From contig NZ_JAUFQP010000013.1 in the NCBI RefSeq assembly GCF_030409805.1, positions 626,501 through 690,500 of the forward strand: a DNA stretch of 64,000 bases. Direction: 5' to 3'. Within the stretch, counting starts at the first letter, position 1, and every line of letters starts with the position of its first letter. The DNA comes from Algibacter miyuki. GTDB lineage: Bacteria > Bacteroidota > Bacteroidia > Flavobacteriales > Flavobacteriaceae. The notes beneath the pieces are model-generated. The model was not told the DNA's origin. It worked only from the letters and a program-made list of their open reading frames with translations, and did no database searches. Position numbers and translations under genes: made by a program. Below, one piece after another: positions 54,901 to 62,989 of the stretch.

Positions 54901-55241
54901 TTTTACAAGCATTTGCAGATAGTCATTGGTCTGAAGATAACCAGAATAGTTATGCTTTATGGCCACGTTTATCAACTACAGCTATTGAAAACAATAACCA
55001 AAGAAGTACTTGGTGGATGCGTGATGGCGCTTTTATGAGATTGAAATCTTTAGAAATAGGTTATAATTTTGAACCTAAAAAAGGAGGTCCTTTTGGCATG
55101 GCGGCTGTAAGAATGTACATTAGTGGTAATAACTTGGTGCATTGGAGTCAATTTAAACTTTGGGATCCAGAGTTAAGAGGTAGTGGATTAAACTATCCTT
55201 TACAAAGGGTTGTGAATATTGGTCTTAAAGTTAATTTGTAA
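51975..55241 (+). CDS. SusC/RagA-family TonB-dependent receptor (pair 2)
   Basis: The 1088-residue protein has an unusually long N-terminal lead before the signal core (IVICTSFILSGYANSS near 24-39). The regulatory domain (ISGNVIDQKGTPLAGVNILV) follows, then VVVVGYGQQTKVSLVGSI, the plug with FSVFKDATATAIYGARGANG, and the barrel ending NIGLKVNL. It imports glycan fragments across the outer membrane. The adjacent SusD begins 10 bp after its stop. It is clearly different from pair 1, so the locus has two uptake channels. A shorter start, at a Met further in, is not available before the signal core. Confidence 0.95.
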   Translation: MNKIYSLIHLYRPSNYKGIKVIKSIVICTSFILSGYANSSASFNSTNSFVEKDKTPLLDELQSQISGNVIDQKGTPLAGVNILVKGTNVGVLTDFDGEYNIKAAKGSVLQFSYVGFKTQTVAVGTGSVINITMEEDLESLGEVVVVGYGQQTKVSLVGSITQVKPSELKIPSSNLTTALAGRVAGVIAFQSSGEPGANNADFFIRGATTFGIRQSPLILIDGVELTTNDLARLNTDDIESFSVFKDATATAIYGARGANGVIAVTTKTGEIGKVKVSVRYESTYSQATQNIDLADPITYLQLHGEAVRTRYDPTATPPYALNKIDKTLAGNGNPYVYPVTDWQNELLEDFTNNQRLNFSVSGGGKVARYFVAAGISKDNGILKVDKQSNFNNNIDLKQYYVRSNINIDLTETTEAIIRFNSTVDDYTGPIPTGSQVYNMINRTNPVRFPAYYAPDEANEFTEHLLFGNQDDGNGSANYLNPYAELVKGYRDYSRSLNVLQVEVKQDLAGILPGLSWRGLANMNRTSSYGINRAYDPYYYGMGLYNPVDDTYTLTPLNEGTETLNFNETDASRTVKSVMYLETALNYAQTFKEKHAVSGLLVGIMREEVDGNATELQLSLPSRNIGVSGRFTYGFDKRYFTEFNFGYNGSERFSESNRFGFFPSVGAGWVISNEKFWKYDFINRFKLRGSYGIVGNDAIGSAGDRFFYLSNVNLRDGGKSVNFGTDGGFSSQGVSISRYANPDVTWEKAYKQNYGFEMNFLNDAIQFQAEYFKENRTDILQSRAYIPNLLGLQSDIKANIGEAKSHGFELTLDVNHQFNKDFWIQFTGNYVDTKSEFVNYEEPDYLASGVPWRSREGQSINQGYGLIAERLFVDAADVANSPNQEFGEVIAGDIKYKDINGDGAITELDIVPIGESTQPEISYGFGFSVGYKGFDVSAFFQGLDRFSFYIDSEKLTPFADTDSSSDYLSGKTAENQILQAFADSHWSEDNQNSYALWPRLSTTAIENNNQRSTWWMRDGAFMRLKSLEIGYNFEPKKGGPFGMAAVRMYISGNNLVHWSQFKLWDPELRGSGLNYPLQRVVNIGLKVNL

Positions 55242-55251
55242 TATTAAAACT

Positions 55252-57153
55252 ATGAAAACAAAAAAAATAAAGTATTTTATATCTTCTATACTCATGGCAT
55301 GTTTTTTTTCTTGCGATTCTTATATAGATGTAGTACCAGATAATATAGCAACTATAGATATTGCTTTTAATAATAGAGATAACGCCGAACGCTTTTTCTA
55401 TACCTTGTATCATTACATGCCTTCTCATGGTAATGTTAATGCTAATCCAGGGCTTATTGGTGGCGATGAGATTTGGGTAAATCCAATATCAGGAAATAGT
55501 ATGGGAGCATTTAAAATGACTCAAGGATTTCAAAATGTGGTATCTCCAGAAATTAATTGGTGGGGAGGTTACAGTAATGATATGTTCATTGGATTAAGAG
55601 ATTGTAATATTTTTCTTGAAAACATCGATAGACCTAGAGATTTAGTCGAAGAGGAAAAAACGAGATGGATAGCAGAAGCTAAGTTTCTAAAAGCCTATTA
55701 TCATTTTTGGTTATTTCGCATGTATGGACCAATACCTATTATTGATGAAAATACTGCGGTAGGAGCTAGTGTTGATGAGGTACGTTTGGAAAGACAAAAA
55801 GTTGACGATGTTGTAACTTTTATAGTAGATCTATTAGACGAAGCTATGGTAGATTTACCACCATTTATAGCTGTACCTGCTGTAGAGTTGGGGCGTGTTA
55901 CACAACCTATTGCTGCATCTATAAAAGCTCAAACTTTAGCTTTTGCTGCTAGTCCGTTATTAAATGGAAATCTAGCGTATTCAGGATGGACTAATAATGC
56001 AGGAGAACCATACGTAAATCAAACTTTTGATATTGCAAAGTGGGAAAAAGCGGCAGAAGCCAGTGCAGAAGCGGTAAGATTATCTACAGAAAATGGACAC
56101 AGTTTATACAGATCGAATGGGTCGGCGCAATTTACATTGTCAGATTCTACAATTACAAAACTAAGTATTAGAGAAGCCATTTCTGAAAGGTGGAATTCTG
56201 AAATTATTTGGGGAAATCAAAACTCAAGTGCATCAGGCTTACAAAGTATGGCTTTCATAAAAGCAGATCCAAGTCTTACTCCAGAAGAGTTAGGGCAAGC
56301 GGCAACAAATTGGTCGCCAACATTAACCATGGCAGAGTTATTTTATTCTGATAATGGTGTGCCAATAGAAGAAGATTTAGATTATGATTATGATGGTAGA
56401 TATGATGTAAGAACAGGAGATAGCGATCATAAATATTATATTGAAGAAGGCTATAAAACAGCAGCGCTTCATTTTGATAGAGAACCTCGTTTTCATGCAT
56501 CTTTAGGTTTCGATGGCGGAAAAGTATATGGTATGGGGCAGTATAATGATAAAAGCATCTTTACTATTAAATCAAAAAATGGACAACCAGCATCTGGTTC
56601 TAATGATAGAAATTATAGTGTTACTGGGTATTTTGCTAAAAAACTGATAAATACTGAAGATATTATATCTGGAGGTTCTTGGAGAGTTAATGCTTATCCT
56701 TTTCCAGTAATCAGATTATCTGATATGTATTTATTATATGCCGAATGTTCAAATGAAGCTTACGGGCCATCAGCAGAGGTTTATGCTAATTTAGATATTG
56801 TAAGAGAAAGAGCTGGTTTAGACGGCGTTGTTACATCTTGGGCTACACATTCTAATAACCCATCAAAACCTAATACTAAAGAAGGGTTAAGAGAAATTAT
56901 TCATCAAGAACGTTTAATCGAATTGGCTTTTGAAGGGCATCGTTTTTGGGATTTAAGAAGATGGCTTAAGGCGCAATCTTACCTAGACGGTACAGAAATG
57001 AAAGGGTGGAATAGATCAGGATCTACAGTTGAAGACTATTATAAAGTAACCGTTGTAGGTGAAACAGCTTTTAGTCAAAAGAATTATTTCTGGCCTATTA
57101 AAGAGAGTGATTTATTAGTAAACCCTAATTTAGACCAAGCCCCAGGGTGGTAG
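55252..57153 (+). CDS. SusD/RagB-family glycan-binding lipoprotein (pair 2)
   Basis: I start at 55252 (MKTKKIKYFISSILMACFFSC), which gives a lipoprotein signal with Cys21. An in-frame ATG 33 bp upstream lies inside susC2. The 633-residue protein has SusD features: RWIAEAKFLKAYYHFWLFRMYGPIPI, LREIIHQERLIELAFEGHRFWDLRRW and a C-terminal FWPIKESDLLVNPNLDQAPGW. It binds oligosaccharide on the cell surface with SusC2. It is followed after 29 bp by a surface lipoprotein gene. Confidence 0.95.
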   Translation: MKTKKIKYFISSILMACFFSCDSYIDVVPDNIATIDIAFNNRDNAERFFYTLYHYMPSHGNVNANPGLIGGDEIWVNPISGNSMGAFKMTQGFQNVVSPEINWWGGYSNDMFIGLRDCNIFLENIDRPRDLVEEEKTRWIAEAKFLKAYYHFWLFRMYGPIPIIDENTAVGASVDEVRLERQKVDDVVTFIVDLLDEAMVDLPPFIAVPAVELGRVTQPIAASIKAQTLAFAASPLLNGNLAYSGWTNNAGEPYVNQTFDIAKWEKAAEASAEAVRLSTENGHSLYRSNGSAQFTLSDSTITKLSIREAISERWNSEIIWGNQNSSASGLQSMAFIKADPSLTPEELGQAATNWSPTLTMAELFYSDNGVPIEEDLDYDYDGRYDVRTGDSDHKYYIEEGYKTAALHFDREPRFHASLGFDGGKVYGMGQYNDKSIFTIKSKNGQPASGSNDRNYSVTGYFAKKLINTEDIISGGSWRVNAYPFPVIRLSDMYLLYAECSNEAYGPSAEVYANLDIVRERAGLDGVVTSWATHSNNPSKPNTKEGLREIIHQERLIELAFEGHRFWDLRRWLKAQSYLDGTEMKGWNRSGSTVEDYYKVTVVGETAFSQKNYFWPIKESDLLVNPNLDQAPGW

Positions 57154-57182
57154 TTTTTATATTAACATTTAAATAGAATATT

Positions 57183-58400
57183 ATGAAGAATTTAAAATTG
57201 TTTATTTTATCTTTTTGTTTAGCAACCCTAACAAGTTGTGAAGAAGATAGCGTTAGACCATTGGTTATCGACGATGGTAATGCTCCTGGAAGTGTTATTG
57301 GTGTCTCTGTTGAAAATTTTGCAGGGGGGTCTAAAATATTATATAACCTACCTGACGATAGTGATTTACTTTATGTTGTAGCTGAATTCAACAGAAGAAA
57401 TGGTAGCGAAATAAGTGTGGTAAAATCATCTGCTTTTAATAATAGTTTAACCGTAGAAGGTTTTGCTGAAGAAAAAGCTTATGATGTTACCTTGTATGCT
57501 GTAGATCAAAGTGAAAATAGATCGGAGCCAACCGTTGTAACTATAAATCCCGAGAAATCGCCAATAGATTATGTATGCGAAAGTATGGAAGCTTTTCCTG
57601 ATTTTGGGGGAATACATTTATTTTGGGAAAACCCATTTCAAGCACTTGTTTCGATAGAAATATCGTACGCAGATGAGTATGGATTACCACAATTGCAAGA
57701 TGTATTTTATACAGAAGCTGAAGAAGGTGATTTTGCTGTTAGAGGTTTCGATACTTCAGAGCGCGAATTTATTGTAGTTGTTAAAGATCGATTCGGTAAT
57801 GTGTCTAAAGTGAAAAAATATACATTATCACCACTATTTGAGGAGCTTATGGAAAGAACAAATTACCAGGCAATTACGCAGTTACACGATACACCTGACG
57901 CTTATGGATGGGTTTTAGGTCGTATTATTGATGGTTCCATTGGTAAAAATAATGGATTTCACTCAGGACCAGGTTGGGAAGACCCAGCAGGCGAACTACC
58001 TCAGTATATTGGTCAAAATGTTCATATGTTCACTATTGATTTAGGAGTTACAGTGAAACTTAGTAGAATTAAATGGTTCGATAGAACCTCTTATGAGTTC
58101 CGACATGGCAACCCACGAATTTATGATATTTGGGGTGGTAATACACTAAACGAAGATGGAAGTCTTGATGGGTGGACTTTATTAACCGAAAATGGCGAAG
58201 TTATTAAGCCATCTGGAGACCCAGGGTATGGTGTGAAAACTGCAGCAGATGTTGAAGCTTCTAGTAAAGGATGGGATGCCGTAGCAACATCAGCAGCACC
58301 TCCAGTTCGCTTTATTAGGTTTGTTAATAAGCAAAATTGGTTAGGTTCGACTTTTTTACATATGTCCGAATTGGAGGCGTATGGTCAAAAAATTGATTAA
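57183..58400 (+). CDS. Surface glycan-binding lipoprotein (DUF4959/DUF5000 type, SusE/F position)
   Basis: The 405-residue protein has a lipoprotein signal with the Cys in TLTSC followed by Glu-Glu-Asp. Two fibronectin-like beta domains come first (about 30-120 and 125-220). The C-terminal domain (about 235-405) has the discoidin-like pattern FTIDLGVTVKLSRIKWFDR, IYDIWGGN and RFIRFVNKQNWLGSTFLHMSELEAYG. Proteins with this layout directly after SusC/SusD act as accessory glycan binders at the surface. It is co-transcribed with susC2 and susD2. Confidence 0.85.
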   Translation: MKNLKLFILSFCLATLTSCEEDSVRPLVIDDGNAPGSVIGVSVENFAGGSKILYNLPDDSDLLYVVAEFNRRNGSEISVVKSSAFNNSLTVEGFAEEKAYDVTLYAVDQSENRSEPTVVTINPEKSPIDYVCESMEAFPDFGGIHLFWENPFQALVSIEISYADEYGLPQLQDVFYTEAEEGDFAVRGFDTSEREFIVVVKDRFGNVSKVKKYTLSPLFEELMERTNYQAITQLHDTPDAYGWVLGRIIDGSIGKNNGFHSGPGWEDPAGELPQYIGQNVHMFTIDLGVTVKLSRIKWFDRTSYEFRHGNPRIYDIWGGNTLNEDGSLDGWTLLTENGEVIKPSGDPGYGVKTAADVEASSKGWDAVATSAAPPVRFIRFVNKQNWLGSTFLHMSELEAYGQKID

Positions 58401-58435
58401 ATAATTCGTTTTTAAAAATATAATATATAGAAAAT

Positions 58436-59182
58436 ATGATTATAAAATATAAAAGAATAATAGGTCGCATATCGTTGCTGGCTTTAATAATAACATGTTC
58501 CTTTTCCTGTGAAACAGATTTATATGAAACATATAGTGAATACAGTGATGGTAATGTGGTAAGTGTAGGCTCTCCTGATTCTTTAAGTGTCGATTCAGGT
58601 TTAGATAAATTAATGTTTAAAGTTTTTATTAATGCAGATCCAAAATTAAAAAAAGGAGTTATTTCTTGGAATTTAGGAGCAAATGAGAAGACTTTTAACA
58701 TTGATAGAACCATTTATCAAAACGAAATAATTGATGTCGAAGTTGAGCCAGGTGAAGGTTCTTATGAGTTTGCAGTTCATTTAGAAGATGCAAACGGTAA
58801 CAAATCGAATACTTTAACGCTTTTTACTGAAGTTTTAGGTGAAACATATCGTGCTGATTTAGTTAATAGAAGTTTAAGTGGGAGCACTTTATCTTCAGAG
58901 ACAGAAGTAACTCTAACTTGGGAATCAAATAGGTATATCGATTCAAAAATGGTAGAGCAGGTAACTAACGATTTGTTGGTGAAAACAGAACTAACATATA
59001 TTAGTGAAGCAGATGGTTTAGAGAAAACAGTGGTTATCGATGAATCGGAAGACACTTTAGTTATTTCCGATTTTATACCAGAAGGCAGTTTTAACTATAA
59101 AACATTTTATAAACCTACGGTAGATTCTGTTTATATTTTCGAAAGCAATCCTACAGAAGGAACGTTTCCAGCAAAAATATAA
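58436..59182 (+). CDS. Surface lipoprotein, DUF4998-like, SusCD-associated
   Basis: The 248-residue protein has a lipoprotein signal with ITCSFSC, followed by ETDLYETYSEYSDGNVVSVG. Two beta-sandwich-like segments follow, with VINADPKLKKGVISWN-type strands. I recognise the DUF4998-like pattern of small lipoproteins at the end of susCD operons, but binding residues are not visible. It lies 35 bp after the previous gene and is closed by a terminator at 59206-59245. Confidence 0.75.
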   Translation: MIIKYKRIIGRISLLALIITCSFSCETDLYETYSEYSDGNVVSVGSPDSLSVDSGLDKLMFKVFINADPKLKKGVISWNLGANEKTFNIDRTIYQNEIIDVEVEPGEGSYEFAVHLEDANGNKSNTLTLFTEVLGETYRADLVNRSLSGSTLSSETEVTLTWESNRYIDSKMVEQVTNDLLVKTELTYISEADGLEKTVVIDESEDTLVISDFIPEGSFNYKTFYKPTVDSVYIFESNPTEGTFPAKI

Positions 59183-59205
59183 GTAACAGTAATGTATTAA
59201 AAACT

Positions 59206-59245
59206 AAAGTCTCCTTGGCAATATGTTGTGAAAGGAGACTTTTTG
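59206..59245 (+). terminator. Terminator after the susC2 operon
   Basis: Stem AAAGTCTCCTT / AAGGAGACTTT with a 15-nt loop and a following T run. Confidence 0.85.
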
Positions 59246-59371
59246 TTTTTAGATTAAATTTTATTCCAAACAAGGTTATTTTAAAAGTGTTGATATAGTG
59301 GTGTTTATGTTCTATTGTAGACGTAAGCATTTATTGTTATGCTTTTATTTTAATAAAAAAACATGAGATAA

Positions 59372-62300
59372 ATGAAAAAATATATACAATTAATAATACT
59401 CTCAGTCTTATTTTTATGGGGAGGACACTTACAAGCCCAAACAACAATAAATACGCTTGCGGAGTTAAGGGCTCACTTAGGAGACAACGATGGAGATTTT
59501 GTAATGGCTCCTGGTACATACTATTTTAATGAAACCAATTGCGGGCCAGATAAGTTATTCTCAAACCCAAAATTACTTCTGTTTACAGGAAATAACTGTA
59601 CTTTCGATTTTACCGATGTGAAATTTGAAATTGATACTAAAATTTTTACACTATACGGTAACACCGATGTTATTGAGTTTTGGGCAGCCGGAAATGATAA
59701 TGTTTACTTGAATTTAACCATGGAGGATATTGGAATGACGGTTCCTTCCAAAGGTGCAGGCTCCATACACCTTGATGGTGCAGATAATTTAATTGAAGGA
59801 TTTAAAACAACTGTGAGAGGCTCCTTTCCTTATGGTTATGGTGATACTTTTGGTAAAGGTGGCGGATCTGTAATTTCTCATCAAAAACATGCCGGTATTT
59901 TAATTAGAGGAGACAGGAATCATATAAAAAATTGTAGTGTAATTATGAGAGCTTATGGTCATGGTATATTTGTACAAGGTTCTCATGATGCTGTTATAGA
60001 AGGTTGTTATGTTGAAGGAGAAACAAGGACTGTTGGCGAAATGCTACAAGAAGAAGGCACCGGATCTCCAGCAGATAGTGCAGATTTTCAAACGGTTTGG
60101 GGATTTGACTTAAGAGATCATACAAGCGACTACACTTTTAGTCTTCAGGAAGCAGGTATTAGAGCTTACTCCACCGGTGTTATACACGATTCTAATGGGG
60201 ATTCTACAGGTGTTGATAGAGGTACGGAGAATACAACAGTTATAGATTGTACTATTGTTAAAATGCGCGTAGGTGTAAATACAGGTGCTGAAGGAGGAAA
60301 TAATAAGCGCATTGAAAATTGTACAGCATTAGCTTGCGAGGGCGGGTTTTGGTTAGGTAATGATGGAGACGTTATTAATTGTTTTGCAGATGCCTCGGTT
60401 GGACCCATTTTGTCAGAAGATATTTCTCGTTCTAATGCAACATATGAGGTTACTATTTTAGACAACTACATTCCTAAAATTGGAGATACACCTTATTTTT
60501 TTGCAGGAGGAACCAATCATAATATTACAATACATGATGGTACCACTTACTATAATCCAGATATTAAAATTGTTTTAGGAGGAACAAGGCCAGCAAATCG
60601 TTTTTTAGCAGGGTCTGTAGAGCCACCACCTTCTAGAAATGCTAGTAATATTACATTTACAAACAACACACCTTATCCTTTAGTTCTAGAAAGTGCTACA
60701 AATTGTGATATTTTCTCTTGTGGACCCGTTGAAGATAATGGATCTGGAAATACAATCACGCAATTAACCAACTGTAGTACAACAAAACCATGTAATAATA
60801 CAGTGAGTAACCTTCAGGCAGAATGTTATGATGCCATGTCTGATATAGGCACGAGAGATATAAATGGTAATTCAAATACTCAAGAAGTTTATGGTATACA
60901 TGCTGGGGATTGGATAAGTTTTAATGCTATTGATTTAACTGATATGACTGCGATTGAAGCTGTTGTATCTAGTATACATAACAACGTGTCTATAGAAGTT
61001 CGAACCGGAAGTAATACAGGAACTTTACTGGCAACAATACCTATTACTAGTACTAATAGTGAATCTACTTATTTAGAGTTTTCCGAAAACTTAAATCAAG
61101 TTGTAAGCGGAGTAACGGACATCTACTTTGTTTTTGTTGGTGTAAGCGAAACCGGATGGTTATTTAATTTAGATAAATTATCTTTTAGTAAAGACGCTTG
61201 TGCTCAGTCGTCTTACAACCCGTTTTTACCTATAAGTGCAGAAGATTTCTGTGCTTCGTCAGGAATATCAGTGTACGATTTGTCTATCTTTAATAAATCA
61301 GTTGGAGATATTGATGATGGCGATTATATAAGATTTAATAATGTTCATTTTGGAAATGACGATGTTTACAATGAAATTGAAGTTTTAGCATCTTCTACAA
61401 CTGGAGGTTCTATTGAAGTTCGAAGTGGAGCTGTAGATGGTACATTATTAACAACCGTAGTGGTTGGGATCACGGGTAGCAATAATAATTATGAAGTGTT
61501 CTCTAGCTATACGGCTTCTGAAATAACAGGAACACACGATTTATACTTTGTTTTTAAAGGGACAGGATCTTCTTTTTTAAATATGGATAACTTCTTTTTT
61601 AATAATGATGAATGTAGCGGTGTAAATTACAATGCATTTTCTCAGATAGATGCATTAGATTACTGCGGCATGTTTGGGGTGGTTCCAATAAACAATGAGT
61701 ATCTTGGAGGTATAAATGATAACGAATGGATTCGTTATGGTAGTGTCGATTTTACTTCGGAAGCACCTGCACAAATTACATTTAACGTGGCAGGATATCC
61801 TACCGAGGAAACTATAGAAAACGGATTTATAAACGTGATGCTAGGCCACCCAACAGAAGGTATCTTAATTGCTCAAACTACCGTTCCAAAAACAGGCGGA
61901 TGGGAAGTTTGGGAAGAGGTGACAGCATCTTTACTTCAAAACGTTACAGGTACCCATGAGGTGTATTTGTATTTCGGAAATGGAGCGTTCAATTTAGATT
62001 GGTTTGAGTTTCATCAAGAAAAGGTTGAGTTAAGTAACCTGGCTTTAGCTTCAAATGGAGGAATTGCTTCTCAGTCTACCACAGCATACGAAGGTGATGC
62101 TGCTCGTGGTAACGATGGTAATACTGATGGTAATTATGGCGGAAGCTCGGTAACACATACTGAACATGGAAGTACTGGGGCTAATACGCTTAAATGGTGG
62201 CAAGTAGATTTAGGTGAAGATAAAATTATTGAGGAAATTGTAATTTATGGCAGAACAGGAAGTAATAAAGGTGTTGCTTATGTTAGTGATTTAAATAATT

Positions 62301-62731
62301 TTACTGTAGAAGTTTTAAATGAAAATGAAGTGATTATGTTTACTCAGTTTTATTCCAGTTACCCAGCGTCTAGACCATTAAGGATAGATGTCGATAGTAA
62401 AATAGGTCGAATTATTAAAATATCAAAAACGTCTGATAGAGGAATGTCTTTAGCTGAGGTTGAAGTTTTTGGAACAAATACTTTAGCTGTTAATGATTTT
62501 TCTTTACCTGAAATAAAACTATATCCAAACCCAGCAAATCAGGTGGTTACGGTTGTTAACGCTTCTAATTTAACCTTAGAAATATTTAATATTAATGGTG
62601 TTTTAGAATCGCAAATTTTTCTTTTAGAAAGCAGTAAGGAAATCTCATTGGAAAACTTGAGCTCGGGAATTTATTTTCTAAAATTCACAGATGATCGAGG
62701 AACAACGGTAAAAAAACTAATTAAGCTATAG
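59372..62731 (+). CDS. Secreted multidomain beta-helix protein with CBM-like modules and T9SS sorting tail
   Basis: The 1119-residue protein has a signal peptide (residues 1-23). Residues 25-470 are a beta-helix homologous to the protein at 50112 (SHQKHAGILI, RAYGHGIFVQG, GCYVEG, VGEML). Three CBM6-like modules follow at about 478-615, 620-755 and 760-885. Next is a discoidin/F-type-lectin-like module at about 888-1035 (TAYEGDAARGNDGNTDGNYG, WWQVDLG). Residues 1043-1119 are a type A T9SS sorting domain (IKLYPNPANQ to LKFTDDRG). It should be exported to the cell surface or medium as the first degrading enzyme. No composite promoter was found in front of it. Confidence 0.85.
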   Translation: MKKYIQLIILSVLFLWGGHLQAQTTINTLAELRAHLGDNDGDFVMAPGTYYFNETNCGPDKLFSNPKLLLFTGNNCTFDFTDVKFEIDTKIFTLYGNTDVIEFWAAGNDNVYLNLTMEDIGMTVPSKGAGSIHLDGADNLIEGFKTTVRGSFPYGYGDTFGKGGGSVISHQKHAGILIRGDRNHIKNCSVIMRAYGHGIFVQGSHDAVIEGCYVEGETRTVGEMLQEEGTGSPADSADFQTVWGFDLRDHTSDYTFSLQEAGIRAYSTGVIHDSNGDSTGVDRGTENTTVIDCTIVKMRVGVNTGAEGGNNKRIENCTALACEGGFWLGNDGDVINCFADASVGPILSEDISRSNATYEVTILDNYIPKIGDTPYFFAGGTNHNITIHDGTTYYNPDIKIVLGGTRPANRFLAGSVEPPPSRNASNITFTNNTPYPLVLESATNCDIFSCGPVEDNGSGNTITQLTNCSTTKPCNNTVSNLQAECYDAMSDIGTRDINGNSNTQEVYGIHAGDWISFNAIDLTDMTAIEAVVSSIHNNVSIEVRTGSNTGTLLATIPITSTNSESTYLEFSENLNQVVSGVTDIYFVFVGVSETGWLFNLDKLSFSKDACAQSSYNPFLPISAEDFCASSGISVYDLSIFNKSVGDIDDGDYIRFNNVHFGNDDVYNEIEVLASSTTGGSIEVRSGAVDGTLLTTVVVGITGSNNNYEVFSSYTASEITGTHDLYFVFKGTGSSFLNMDNFFFNNDECSGVNYNAFSQIDALDYCGMFGVVPINNEYLGGINDNEWIRYGSVDFTSEAPAQITFNVAGYPTEETIENGFINVMLGHPTEGILIAQTTVPKTGGWEVWEEVTASLLQNVTGTHEVYLYFGNGAFNLDWFEFHQEKVELSNLALASNGGIASQSTTAYEGDAARGNDGNTDGNYGGSSVTHTEHGSTGANTLKWWQVDLGEDKIIEEIVIYGRTGSNKGVAYVSDLNNFTVEVLNENEVIMFTQFYSSYPASRPLRIDVDSKIGRIIKISKTSDRGMSLAEVEVFGTNTLAVNDFSLPEIKLYPNPANQVVTVVNASNLTLEIFNINGVLESQIFLLESSKEISLENLSSGIYFLKFTDDRGTTVKKLIKL

Positions 62732-62789
62732 TATAGATTTATTGTTCAATAAATAAATTTATGTAGAAAAGTTTATTGATTTTAAAATT

Positions 62790-62837
62790 AAGTCAAGATT
62801 TGCTAAAAGCGATTTTAGTTGGTCTTGGCTTTTTTTT
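62790..62837 (+). terminator. Terminator after the T9SS cargo gene (diverged copy of the one at 49871)
   Basis: AAGTCAAGATTTGCTAAAA and TTTTAGTTGGTCTTGGCTT pair with wobbles, and eight Ts follow. It aligns with the 49871 terminator over its length. Confidence 0.85.
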
Positions 62838-62886
62838 ATGCTTTGTTATTATTCAAAAAAAAGACAAGAATACATGGATAAGAGCT

Positions 62887-62947
62887 ATAATTTACACACA
62901 ATGGTTAATAGTTTATATTTATTTATTAAGCAAATAAGTAATATTGA
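62887..62947 (+). promoter_or_regulatory. PUL composite promoter, copy G (drives the lyase gene at 62990)
   Basis: Boxes ATAATTTAC and ATAGTTTAT are 12 bp apart (62887-62916), then 22 bp, then -7 TAATATTGA (62939-62947). The ATG is 42 bp downstream. Confidence 0.8.
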
Positions 62948-62989
62948 ATAGAATATAAATTTTAAACATTAATGTTTCATTTTAGAACT

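Noticed and set aside
59246..59371. A possible eighth composite promoter before the T9SS cargo gene
   Set aside because: TTCTATTGT at 59310-59318 resembles the -7, but the positions 22 bp upstream do not match the 9-bp boxes.
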